Assembly (NCBI GenBank): GCA_944392515.1
Contig: CALXWV010000012.1
Location: forward strand, 1 to 35,106
DNA length: 35,106 nt
Direction: 5' to 3'
From: an uncultured Clostridia bacterium
Lineage (GTDB): Bacteria; Bacillota; Clostridia; TANB77; CAG-508
Shown: in pieces, positions 11,001 to 17,405 of the stretch
Numbering within the stretch: the stretch's first letter is position 1
Layout of the letters: the number at the start of each line of letters is the position of its first letter
Program-made: the position numbers and the translations under genes
Notes under the pieces: model-generated
Database searches by the model: none
The model's input: the letters and a program-made list of their open reading frames with translations, nothing else
Told to the model about the DNA's origin: nothing

Positions 11001-12288
11001 TTATGGAGATCTATTTAAAAATAATACTATTCGTGATTTAGCTAATTTTATACAAAATAATTTAAAGCAAAAATACGAAATAAAATATACTAAAAAAGAT
11101 TTTAGAAGCATAAATAAATTACTAAAGAAAAATTCTACTTTTAGAAGTATGAAGCTTAAACAAAAAATGCTTAAAAATGTTTTATTAGTTGGTGCAACAG
11201 GATTTCTTGGAATACATGTATTAGCAGAACTATTAAAAATTGATGATATAAAAATATATTGCTTAATTCGTAGAGATCCTAGTACATCTCCAGAAAATAA
11301 ATTAAAACGTAAATTCCAGTATTATTTTGGAAGTGATTTAAGTAATTTATTTGGTAAAAGATTATTTGTTATAGCAGGAGATATAACTATAGATAGTTTT
11401 AATACATCAGAAGATATATATAATTTCTTAGGTAAAGAAGTTCAAACTGTTGTAAATTGTGCAGCTTCTGTTAAACATTATGGATACTATGGCGAATTTG
11501 AAAAAATAAACGTTATTGGTGTTAAAAATTTAGTTAAGTTCTGTGAAGAATTTAATAAAGAGTTTTATCAAACTTCTACTATTAGTGTTTCAGGAAATAC
11601 TATGACATCTCTACCTAGTAGTTATACTCCAAAAAAAGAAGTTCATTTTGGTGAAAATAATTTATTTATAAATCAGCCTCTAGACAATGTGTATGTAAGA
11701 AGCAAATTTGAAGCTGAAAAATATGTGTTAGAAGAAATTTACCAAAAGAAGTTAAAAGGATTAATTCTTAGAATAGGTAATATTACTAATAGATATACTG
11801 ATGGAAAATTTCAAGAAAATAGTAATGATAACGCATTTTTAAATAGACTAAAAGCTTTTCTATTTTTGAAAGAGTTACCTAAATCTATGTTAAATAATTA
11901 CATTGAATTTAGTCCTGTTGATAAAATTGCTGAATCAATTGTATTATGTATGAGATATTATACTTATCCAATGACAGTTCTTCATTTATACAATTCTAAT
12001 CATTTATATATTAATGTTTTTCTTGAATATTTAAATGATTTAGGCTATTCAATTAATGTAGTTGATGATAAAATTTTTAAAAATCATTTAAATAATTTAT
12101 TATTTAATAGTAATGATTCTGATAAAGTAAGCATTTTGCTTAATGATTTAGATAAAAATAAAAATTTAGTTTACAAAACTAATTTAAAAATAACAAATAA
12201 ATTTACTTTAAAATTTTTAAATAAAACGGATTTTAGTTGGCCTTTGGTTACAAAAGATTATATAAGAAAAATACTAAAAAACTTATGA
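5065..12288 (+). CDS. Two-module nonribosomal peptide synthetase with terminal reductase (C-A-T-C-A-T-R)
   Basis: A 2407-residue assembly line. C1 spans about 1-430 (HHLIGDA at 131-137, last G of HHxxxDG changed to A). A1 spans about 448-905 (YTSGSTG from 590, GYGPSE from 727, GRKDNQIKLHG near 815). T1 carries Ser958 in LGADSL. C2 spans about 1017-1435 (HHIICDG from 1136). A2 spans about 1439-1900 (YTSGSTG from 1583, YGPTE from 1721). T2 carries Ser1961 in IGGDSL. The C-terminal reductase spans about 2035-2400 (GATGFLG at 2043-2049, Tyr2210 and Lys2214 of YxxxK). It should join two amino acids and release them reductively as an aldehyde. My hand-read specificity residues are D-M-V-L-Q-G-G-A-C-K for A1 and D-I-F-Q-S-I-M-V-G-K for A2; I cannot assign substrates. 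The N-terminal C domain suggests N-acylation of the first residue. No phosphopantetheinyl transferase or exporter is nearby. The stop overlaps the kinase gene's ribosome binding site. Confidence 0.95.
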   Translation: MNKMLELSSQQKNIWNTEMFYSNTNINNIGGYLLINEPVNIDLLEKAANQYIKTNEASRLHFDLKNGEPIQFVTNYSPFKLPIISVKDLKGLSKLTTELVSKPFEIINSNLYNFTLFKLPDGKGGIVPVFHHLIGDAWSMGLFITRFINIYSDLLKGTTHFEETPNYADYITSCEEYKKSNRYVKDKEFWEKTFDKLPELTFISRSKDVSSSKSRRKVCSFDNSLYDRILSYCQNQKCSIYTFFMAIFSIYLAKINSTSSAILGSPVLNRSNFKEKNTSGMFVSTVPFKIDLDSNINFKDFLEKVALQQASIFRHQKYPYLQLLENIKEKYNISENLYDFVLSYQNARDNKETSSIDYKTTWEPISHISESIEAHFYDMDGNNGANILYDYQIDKFSDKDIEMLHKRICNIANQAMQNACIKDISILCEDDEKIINTFNNTPFNYDKNESLVSIFEKIVKKNATKKAYIFKGQKLTYKELDEKSNIIANYLIGKGVTKNDVIGIMFNRSLNLPISIWGILKTGASYMLIDPSLPEDRINYMLTNAKAKYVLTNLYLNYDCINIDEILSNNTNITLPKVDSSNEDRFCVIYTSGSTGTPKGVELKRIGVINMVNSYKNIIHTSECNVFISTSTVAFDMFIVENFVSILDGKTVVLADEDEQKIPVFTSKLITNYNVDFILSTPSKISLLLEEPKCLKNVKVIQLGGEVFKESLYIKLRKATSARIYNGYGPSECTACASNKLVESSNNICIGKPFLNTKIFIMNNDNNILPIKTQGEIVIQGDGVGKGYVNKFDFNGIYHTGDLGMISENGELIYFGRKDNQIKLHGLRIELDEITSKIMQINGFTNAITVIKQVGGIDSICAYIQSKEVFDETEIKETLAKSLPKYMVPSHIVRLDTFPITLNGKIDTKKLPDIIIKEDDFVPCTTVTEKKLEKICKEIFNKEKLSSKANFFDLGADSLAIIRFVSEIYSKFNIKVSIQDIYTYPFINSLAKYIDKLLTSNGVSNKSNNIIKKHKEASSYPVSSAQRRIFYTVNMEKENTAYNTPFGIIFYNKPDIKKLEEAFRKVLNSHDAFKTYFVLENNDVVQKLVPKVDFTLKTCNYKNDNFITAFDLSKAPLLHAELDHYDNKYLLQLDIHHIICDGSSIAIFMKELCNLYNGNEVKHSKIDYIDYAVSEKINEDDEKYWLNQFKDEVPILNMPTEFERSSIKSYDGNNVYLTLDNSSDISNLCKKYNVTPYMFLLSCFYILLYKYTMQNDLVIGTPVIGRNNPDLSNVIGMFVNTLAIRQNIQSTNKFSDFLNLVKNNCLNAYNHQSYPFDELVKKLNVVRSSSHSPVFDVLFTYESEGVPEFHFDNSKVDYYVPQNNTSKFDFSLEITPKNNGFKLRLEYCTKLFSKRFMENLLDCYNNIIKSVISNNDIQISQIQMLSNIPNIYPTLDYPKEDRIIDMFERQVSKTPDRIALVFGEEKYTYKELQEKVNKLAYHLHSLGDNEVIGILMDRSANIIISMLAILKSGAGYLPIDPTYPEERIKYIIEDSKVNIILTENKYKDIIPVKAVLVDDENIYKKYKSFETSQTPDSLAYLIYTSGSTGKPKGVMIKQSNVVNFIYGTLHDMPLKDLTIVSITTMCFDIFVFESLLPLCSGMKVIMASNEEQNNPILLNDLCLKNKVDVIQTTPSKFKVLMTDKLPYLKNLKVISLIGEPFPLDLLKNIKSVSNTRIYNMYGPTETTVGSTLKELTKTNNITIGVPLPNTHALVLDNDMNFVPYNVPGTLYIGGDGVTIGYKNRPELTAEKYVIYNGERIYNTGDLAKLLPNGELECLGRADFQVKVHGLRIELGEIESDICSYRGVKSAVVTVKNVQGRDILCGYFVADGRVSLSLLKKALAKKLPNYMVPNYLVQLDTFSYTPNGKIDRKVLPEPIFKAKEIVPPKNELENRILNIWRKILSLEEISTNDNFFEIGGDSLSALRMQIELMKNNYNVNYGDLFKNNTIRDLANFIQNNLKQKYEIKYTKKDFRSINKLLKKNSTFRSMKLKQKMLKNVLLVGATGFLGIHVLAELLKIDDIKIYCLIRRDPSTSPENKLKRKFQYYFGSDLSNLFGKRLFVIAGDITIDSFNTSEDIYNFLGKEVQTVVNCAASVKHYGYYGEFEKINVIGVKNLVKFCEEFNKEFYQTSTISVSGNTMTSLPSSYTPKKEVHFGENNLFINQPLDNVYVRSKFEAEKYVLEEIYQKKLKGLILRIGNITNRYTDGKFQENSNDNAFLNRLKAFLFLKELPKSMLNNYIEFSPVDKIAESIVLCMRYYTYPMTVLHLYNSNHLYINVFLEYLNDLGYSINVVDDKIFKNHLNNLLFNSNDSDKVSILLNDLDKNKNLVYKTNLKITNKFTLKFLNKTDFSWPLVTKDYIRKILKNL

Positions 12289-12298
12289 GGAGGATAAA

Positions 12299-14110
12299 AT
12301 GTTATTTGGAAGTTACTTTATTGCATTATTAGTTACAGTCATATTAGAACTAATTGTGTTCTACTACATTAGAAAAAGAGGAAACAAACGAAGCCAGTTA
12401 GTTTTAGCTTTTGAGCTTACTATGACTTGTATGATGCTATGGTGTATTGGCTTAATGATACAAATTTTAGTTATTAATTATATATCTCCTAGTTTAGCAG
12501 TTTATGTTGATTATTTTATTTATATATTAATTGTACTTACTCCAGTTGCACTATTTTTTGTATCATACATATTTACTAAAAAGGAAATTCATTTTAAGAA
12601 ATGGTACTTATTATTATTTGTAATTCCTTTAATAACAATGCTTGTGCTTTGGACTAATGACTTTCATCATTTATTTTATAAATATTATTCTGTTAATACT
12701 GCTGAAACAACTTTTGGGTCATATTTCTATATACATTCAATATATACTTATGCTTTATTTGCAGTAGATATAATTATGCTATTGAGAGCATCAATAAAAC
12801 AATCTTCAATGCTCTCTAAGCAATCTTTACTTATATTAATGGGTTCTTTAGTTCCAATAGCTGTTAATATAATGTGTATGACATTACTTAGTGCTAATAT
12901 ATATATAACACCAATTTTCTTTATAGTTACTATATTGTTTTTTGGAGTTGCAATCCTTAGATACAACTTTTTAAATATAGCTCCAATTGCTCTAAAAAAA
13001 GTTGTAGACCAAATGTCGGACTTATATCTAGTGCTAAATCAAGATTGCATAGTTTCAGACTGTAATAAACCTTTTGAAAAAATTTTTAAGATAACTAAGA
13101 ATAATTTAATTGGGAAAAATTTATTTGATTTAAAAATTTCAAAAAATATAGTAGCTAAAAAGGGTAGTTTAAAAACATGTATAAATAATGCTCAAAAAAA
13201 TGAAAAAGTATTTAAATTGGAAATTGCTCTTAAAGACTCAGAAAAGCACTATAATGTTGAAATAAGTGGTATTTATGATGATGGAAATTGTATAGGTATT
13301 TTAATATTATTTAAAGATATAACTCAGCATTTAATAGATATGGATAATTTGGAAAAGAATCAAAATACTTTAATGGAAAGAGAGCGTTTAGCTTCTCTTG
13401 GACAAATGATTGGTGGTATTGCACATAATTTAAAGACACCTATAATGTCAATAGCAGGTGCTACAGATGGATTAGAAGATTTAATTACTGAATATAAAGA
13501 ATCTATTGATGACCCTGAAGTAACTAGAGAAGATCACCATGCAATAGCAAATGATATGAGTAGTTGGATAGCAAAAATAAGGACTTATGACTCATATATG
13601 TCAGATGTTATAACCGCTGTTAAAGGTCAAGCAGTAAATATGAATGATGAAAAACCTATTTTATTTACTGTTAAAGAATTATTTAATAGAGTTAATATTT
13701 TAATGAAACATGAATTAAAAAATGCTTTAGTTACTTTAAATATTGAATATAAAATAAATGAAAATACTAAGATATTAGGTAATATTAATAGCTTGGTTCA
13801 AGTATTAAATAACCTAATTTCTAATGCTATACAAGCATATAATGGAAAGCCTAATGAAAATATCGATTTAGTTATTGATAATAAAGATGAAAAAATATTA
13901 ATTTCTGTAATTGACCATGGTTGTGGAATTTCTAAAGAAGTACAAGATAAATTATTTAATCAAATGATTACTACAAAAGGTCAAAAAGGGACAGGACTGG
14001 GATTATTTATGTCTTATTCTACTATAAAAGGACACTTTAAGGGAGAAATGAATTTTGAGTCTGAAGTTGGCAAAGGTACTAGATTTAATATTCTATTGCC
14101 TAAAGAATAA
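12299..14110 (+). CDS. Seven-TM sensor histidine kinase with PAS domain
   Basis: A 603-residue membrane kinase. Seven hydrophobic helices fill residues 1 to about 225, resembling the 7TM sensor region seen at the N-terminus of some histidine kinases. A PAS domain follows at about 235-345. The H-box is GGIAHNLKTP with phosphorylatable His376. The ATPase domain has the N-box NNLISNAIQAY, the G1 box DHGCGIS and the G2 box GTGLGL (564-569). AGGAGG lies directly before the ATG and overlaps the NRPS stop codon (10 bases between the genes), so translation is probably coupled to the synthetase. The response regulator follows after 32 bases and is the expected partner. The ligand is unknown. Because the gene is locked to the NRPS, the product or the state of the membrane it acts on is a reasonable guess. 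Confidence 0.92.
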   Translation: MLFGSYFIALLVTVILELIVFYYIRKRGNKRSQLVLAFELTMTCMMLWCIGLMIQILVINYISPSLAVYVDYFIYILIVLTPVALFFVSYIFTKKEIHFKKWYLLLFVIPLITMLVLWTNDFHHLFYKYYSVNTAETTFGSYFYIHSIYTYALFAVDIIMLLRASIKQSSMLSKQSLLILMGSLVPIAVNIMCMTLLSANIYITPIFFIVTILFFGVAILRYNFLNIAPIALKKVVDQMSDLYLVLNQDCIVSDCNKPFEKIFKITKNNLIGKNLFDLKISKNIVAKKGSLKTCINNAQKNEKVFKLEIALKDSEKHYNVEISGIYDDGNCIGILILFKDITQHLIDMDNLEKNQNTLMERERLASLGQMIGGIAHNLKTPIMSIAGATDGLEDLITEYKESIDDPEVTREDHHAIANDMSSWIAKIRTYDSYMSDVITAVKGQAVNMNDEKPILFTVKELFNRVNILMKHELKNALVTLNIEYKINENTKILGNINSLVQVLNNLISNAIQAYNGKPNENIDLVIDNKDEKILISVIDHGCGISKEVQDKLFNQMITTKGQKGTGLGLFMSYSTIKGHFKGEMNFESEVGKGTRFNILLPKE

Positions 14111-14142
14111 AAAAGATAAATTAATAGACATAGGAGGTTTAT

Positions 14143-15195
14143 ATGAGAAAATATATGCAAGAAGTTGTAACTTCACCTTTTAAACTTATTGCTGTTGATG
14201 ATGACCCAGGAATATTAGACTCATTAACAGTAGTTTTAAAGAGAGATGGATATGACTTAAAAACTTTTACAAATCCGCTTGATGCCTTAGAAGAAATGAA
14301 AAAAAATAAATATGATTTACTTTTACTTGACTTTATAATGTCTCCTCTTCATGGAGATCAAGTTGTAGAAGAAATAAGAAAATTTGATAAGGACTTATAT
14401 ATCTTGTTACTTACAGGTCACAAAGATTTAGCTCCACCACTTGATACAATAAAACAATTAGATATTCAAGGTTACTGTGAAAAAAGTGATAACTTTGACC
14501 AATTACTTTTATTAATTGAGTCAGGAATTAAATCTATAGAACAAAGACATACAATAAGTGAAATAAATGAAAAACTTACTGATGCTAATAAAAAATTAGA
14601 AAAAACTTATATGGATATAATTCAAACAATTAGAGCTACTGTTGAAGCAAAAGATTCATATACTCGAGGTCATTCTGATAGAGTTTCAGCTTATTCAGTT
14701 TTAATTGGTAAGTATCTAGGATTAAGCGATAGTGAACTTGAAGATTTAAAAGTCGGTGGCTTATTCCATGATGTAGGAAAAATTGGTATTCCTGATACCA
14801 TTCTTTTAAAAAACGGAAAGCTCACTGATGAAGAGTATGCTGAAATAAAAAAACACCCTATGATAGGAGTTAATATTTTAGGAGATTGTGATGTATTTAA
14901 AAATATTATACCTTTTGTAAAATATCATCATGAAAGATTTGATGGAAAAGGTTACCCAGAAGGTCTATCTGGAGAAAATATTCCTTTTATGGCAAGAATA
15001 GCTGCAGTTGCAGACTCATTTGATGCTATGTCATCTAGAAGAGTTTATAGAGACAGCTTACCTAAAGAAGTGGTTAGAGATGAAATTATGAAAAATCTAG
15101 GTACACAATTTGACCCACATATAGGCTCTGTATTTTTAGATATAATTGATAATCACTATGATGAAATAGAAAAAATAAAAAATGAATATAAATAA
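14143..15195 (+). CDS. Response regulator with HD-GYP (c-di-GMP phosphodiesterase-type) output
   Basis: 350 residues. The receiver domain (about 13-135) has the acidic patch D19-D20-D21 and phosphoacceptor D63 in LLLLDF. A helical linker (135-165) leads to an HD-GYP domain with the HD pair H209-D210 in FHDVGKIGIP, H262-H263 in YHHERFDGKGYP, and an intact G270-Y271-P272. HD-GYP domains with these residues usually hydrolyse cyclic di-GMP to GMP, so phosphorylation by the upstream kinase would be expected to change c-di-GMP level rather than bind DNA. AGGAGG six bases before the ATG fixes the start. It is the last gene of the NRPS-kinase-regulator operon, and a terminator starts nine bases after the stop. 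Confidence 0.93.
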   Translation: MRKYMQEVVTSPFKLIAVDDDPGILDSLTVVLKRDGYDLKTFTNPLDALEEMKKNKYDLLLLDFIMSPLHGDQVVEEIRKFDKDLYILLLTGHKDLAPPLDTIKQLDIQGYCEKSDNFDQLLLLIESGIKSIEQRHTISEINEKLTDANKKLEKTYMDIIQTIRATVEAKDSYTRGHSDRVSAYSVLIGKYLGLSDSELEDLKVGGLFHDVGKIGIPDTILLKNGKLTDEEYAEIKKHPMIGVNILGDCDVFKNIIPFVKYHHERFDGKGYPEGLSGENIPFMARIAAVADSFDAMSSRRVYRDSLPKEVVRDEIMKNLGTQFDPHIGSVFLDIIDNHYDEIEKIKNEYK

Positions 15196-15203
15196 AAAGA
15201 AAG

Positions 15204-15239
15204 AAGTAGGCATTTCAGCAGAAAGATGCTTACTTTTTT
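15204..15239 (+). terminator. Terminator of the NRPS operon
   Basis: A 10-bp stem (15204-15213 with 15226-15235, one G-T wobble) followed by a run of T. It lies nine bases after the response regulator stop codon. Confidence 0.8.
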
Positions 15240-15256
15240 ATGTTTAAATGTAAAAT

Positions 15257-15285
15257 TTGCATTTCTTTACATAATGTGATATAAT
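15257..15285 (+). promoter_or_regulatory. Promoter of the small high-GC gene
   Basis: -35-like TTGCAT (15257-15262), a 17-base spacer, and -10 TATAAT (15280-15285) with the extended-10 TG. It is a strong-looking promoter giving a leader of about 30 bases. Confidence 0.7.
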
Positions 15286-15319
15286 AATAGGTACCAATAT
15301 TAATATTGAGGTGATTAAT

Positions 15320-15553
15320 ATGACACATCAGAATGAACAGGTTCAATTCGTCGGCACTGGCATAAGTGGTTGTCCTTTCGTAAAAGGAAATAGCCAAAAG
15401 TTAGAATGTGGGACATTCTACTTTGTTAAGGCTACTAAAGAGGAGGCTGGTATGCTGATTTTGTCAGTGTCAGACTGCCTTGGAAAAACTCTTGGTTGGT
15501 ACCCCGCACAGTGGTTCAACCCCACTTATCGCCCTCTCATGCCGACGAACTAA
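15320..15553 (+). CDS. Small hypothetical protein of foreign composition
   Basis: 77 residues from the ATG at 15320. A GTG nine bases upstream is in frame, but it lies inside the GAGGTG ribosome binding site (15308-15313), so the ATG is preferred. I do not recognise a named family. The pattern, a short beta-rich chain with FYFVKATKEEAGMLILSV and ending in GWYPAQWFNP, recalls small SH3-like proteins of Firmicutes; this is a weak impression. No signal peptide or membrane segment is seen, and there are three cysteines. By my count the reading frame (with its short upstream extension) is about 44% GC, far above its neighbours, and it uses C- and G-ending codons that they avoid. With its own promoter and a GC-rich terminator it behaves as a self-contained cassette, probably acquired or highly expressed. 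Confidence 0.8.
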   Translation: MTHQNEQVQFVGTGISGCPFVKGNSQKLECGTFYFVKATKEEAGMLILSVSDCLGKTLGWYPAQWFNPTYRPLMPTN

Positions 15554-15564
15554 TCTCACACCTC

Positions 15565-15595
15565 GCTCCCCCGTTCTTTCGGGGGAGCCCCTTTT
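15565..15595 (+). terminator. GC-rich terminator of the small gene
   Basis: A perfect 9-bp stem (15565-15573 with 15580-15588, GCTCCCCCG arm), a six-base loop, then CC and a T run. It is the most GC-rich structure in the window and very strong. Confidence 0.92.
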
Positions 15596-15615
15596 TATTA
15601 TGTTGTTATTATTCA

Positions 15616-15666
15616 AAAAAACAAACAAAAAGCTAAACTACTAAAACATTTATCTAGTAATTTAGC
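15616..15666 (-). terminator. Terminator of the ABC-F gene
   Basis: A 12-bp stem with one wobble (15632-15643 with 15655-15666). On the minus strand it is followed by a long, interrupted T tract (15616-15631). It lies just past the stop of the minus-strand ABC-F gene. Confidence 0.8.
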
Positions 15667-15689
15667 CAATTTAATTATATTATTTATTT

Positions 15690-17270
15690 TTATTCAATAC
15701 CTAAGTATTCATTATATGTTATTTCTCTATCCACAAATCCGTCTTTCTTAATATCAAATATTCTATTTGCAACAGTCTGTGTTAATTGGTGGTCATGTGA
15801 TGTAAATATTAAGTTTCCTGTAAACTTCTTCATTCCATCATTTAATGATGTAATTGCTTCCATATCTAAATGGTTTGTTGGTTCATCAAAAATTAAGAAG
15901 TTAGCTCCAGATAGCATTATTTTAGAAAGTACACATCTTACTTTTTCTCCACCAGATAATACATTTACAGGTTTTAATGCTTCTTCTCCTGAAAATAGCA
16001 TTCTCCCTAAAAAGCTTCTTACATATGTTTCATCAGGATCTTTTGAATAACCTCTTAACCAATCTGTTATTGATTCATTTGAGTTAAATAGATAATTATT
16101 ATCCTTTGGGAAATAACTACTTGTAATTGTTGTTCCCCATTTTATTTCTCCTGAATCTGGTTCTAACTCACCTGCTAAAATTTGAAATAATACTGTAATT
16201 GCATTTTCGTTTTCAGCTAGTACTGCTATTTTATCTTTACTCTTTACTTTAAATGAAATATTATCTAGTATTTTTTCTCCATTTATAGTTTTAGTTAAAT
16301 TTTTTACTTCTAATATTTCATTACCAGGTTCTCTATCTGGTTTAAAATCTATATATGGATATTTTCTATTTGAAGGTTTTATTTCATCTAATTGAATTTT
16401 CTCTAATGATTTCTTTCTTGATGTTGCTTGTTTAGATTTTGATGCATTAGCACTAAATCTTGCAATAAATTCTTGTAATTCTTTTATTTTTTCTTCCTTT
16501 TTCTTATTTTGCTCTCTCATTTGTTTTTGAATTAATTGACTTGATTCATACCAGAAATCATAGTTACCAGGATATACTTTTATTTCACCATAATCTACAT
16601 CACATATGTGAGTACATACTTTATTTAAGAAATATCTATCATGTGATACAACTATTACAGTATTTTCAAAATTAATTAAAAATTCTTCAAGCCAAGATAT
16701 TGTTTTTAAATCCAAATCGTTTGTTGGCTCATCTAATAGTAATATATCTGGATTACCAAATAAAGCTTGAGCTAATAAAACTTTAACTTTTTCTTTTGCT
16801 TCTATTTCACTCATCATTTTATAATGTTTTTCTGGTGAAATTCCTAAATTATTCAATAATTGTTCTGCATCAGATTCTGCATTCCAACCATCTAGTTCAG
16901 CAAATCTTTCTTCTAATTTTGCTGCTTTCATTCCATCTTCTTCATTAAAATCTGGTTTCGCATAAATAGCGTCTTTTTCTGTTTTTATCTGGTATAATTC
17001 TTTATTTCCCATTATAACAGTATCAATTACTGTATATTCTTCAAAAGCAAAGTGGTTCTGATTAAGTACTGATATTCTTTCATTTTTTTCTTTACTTACG
17101 TCACCTTTACTTGGTTCTAATTCACCAGATAAAACTTTTAAAAATGTTGATTTTCCAGTTCCATTAGCTCCTATAATACCATAGCAGCATCCTTTATTAA
17201 ACTTAATGTTTACATCTTCATATAAAGATCTTTTACCAAATCTTACTGATACATTATTAACTGTTAGCAT
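15690..17270 (-). CDS. ABC-F family ribosome-associated ATPase, YkpA/YbiT-like
   Basis: 526 residues with two ABC cassettes and no membrane segments, as in ABC-F proteins that act on the ribosome (translation factors or antibiotic protection). Cassette 1 has Walker A GANGTGKS (34-41) and Walker B LLLDEPTNDLDL, but its signature is SEIEAKEK (about 153-160) instead of LSGGEK. Cassette 2 has an intact signature LSGGEKVR and FDEPTNHLDM, but its Walker A region reads VLAENENAIT (about 350-360) with neither the glycines nor the catalytic lysine. In head-to-tail pairing both degenerate elements fall in the same composite site, leaving one working ATP site (Walker A1 plus signature 2). A charged linker lies at about 230-310. 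It has its own promoter and an unusual leader with a short uORF. Whether it confers drug resistance cannot be read from sequence. Confidence 0.9.
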   Translation of the reverse strand: MLTVNNVSVRFGKRSLYEDVNIKFNKGCCYGIIGANGTGKSTFLKVLSGELEPSKGDVSKEKNERISVLNQNHFAFEEYTVIDTVIMGNKELYQIKTEKDAIYAKPDFNEEDGMKAAKLEERFAELDGWNAESDAEQLLNNLGISPEKHYKMMSEIEAKEKVKVLLAQALFGNPDILLLDEPTNDLDLKTISWLEEFLINFENTVIVVSHDRYFLNKVCTHICDVDYGEIKVYPGNYDFWYESSQLIQKQMREQNKKKEEKIKELQEFIARFSANASKSKQATSRKKSLEKIQLDEIKPSNRKYPYIDFKPDREPGNEILEVKNLTKTINGEKILDNISFKVKSKDKIAVLAENENAITVLFQILAGELEPDSGEIKWGTTITSSYFPKDNNYLFNSNESITDWLRGYSKDPDETYVRSFLGRMLFSGEEALKPVNVLSGGEKVRCVLSKIMLSGANFLIFDEPTNHLDMEAITSLNDGMKKFTGNLIFTSHDHQLTQTVANRIFDIKKDGFVDREITYNEYLGIE

Positions 17271-17310
17271 TTTTCTTTATATTGCATAAAAATTATGCAA
17301 CTCTCCTTTT
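17264..17310 (-). promoter_or_regulatory. Leader of the ABC-F gene: distant SD, hairpin and overlapping 7-codon uORF
   Basis: The SD AAAAGGAGAG (17301-17310) is 32 bases from the ABC-F ATG, too far for normal initiation. Between them an 8-bp perfect inverted repeat TTGCATAA/TTATGCAA (17282-17300) and a short ORF starting at 17287 (MQYKEKC, stop at 17264-17266) are seen. The uORF stop TAA overlaps the ABC-F start codon (ATGCTAA). This is the layout of a translationally coupled or attenuated leader, as known for several ABC-F and antibiotic-resistance genes. Confidence 0.6.
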
Positions 17311-17361
17311 CTTTATTTAGGCTTTTTAGGCTACCTATAAACCTTTTTAACTTTGAGCCTT

Positions 17362-17390
17362 ATTATACCAAATTATGTATAATTAGGCAA
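17362..17390 (-). promoter_or_regulatory. Promoter of the ABC-F gene
   Basis: On the minus strand, -35 TTGCCT (17385-17390), a 17-base spacer and -10 TATAAT (17362-17367). The leader is about 85 bases. It contains one AGGCT and two AGCCT segments that could pair alternatively. Confidence 0.75.
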
Positions 17391-17405
17391 GTGTTATGTT
17401 CCTCT

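Noticed and set aside
12748-12966. Antisense open frame inside the kinase gene
   Set aside because: It is a shadow of the coding strand; no SD, and the translation is a mirror of membrane helices.
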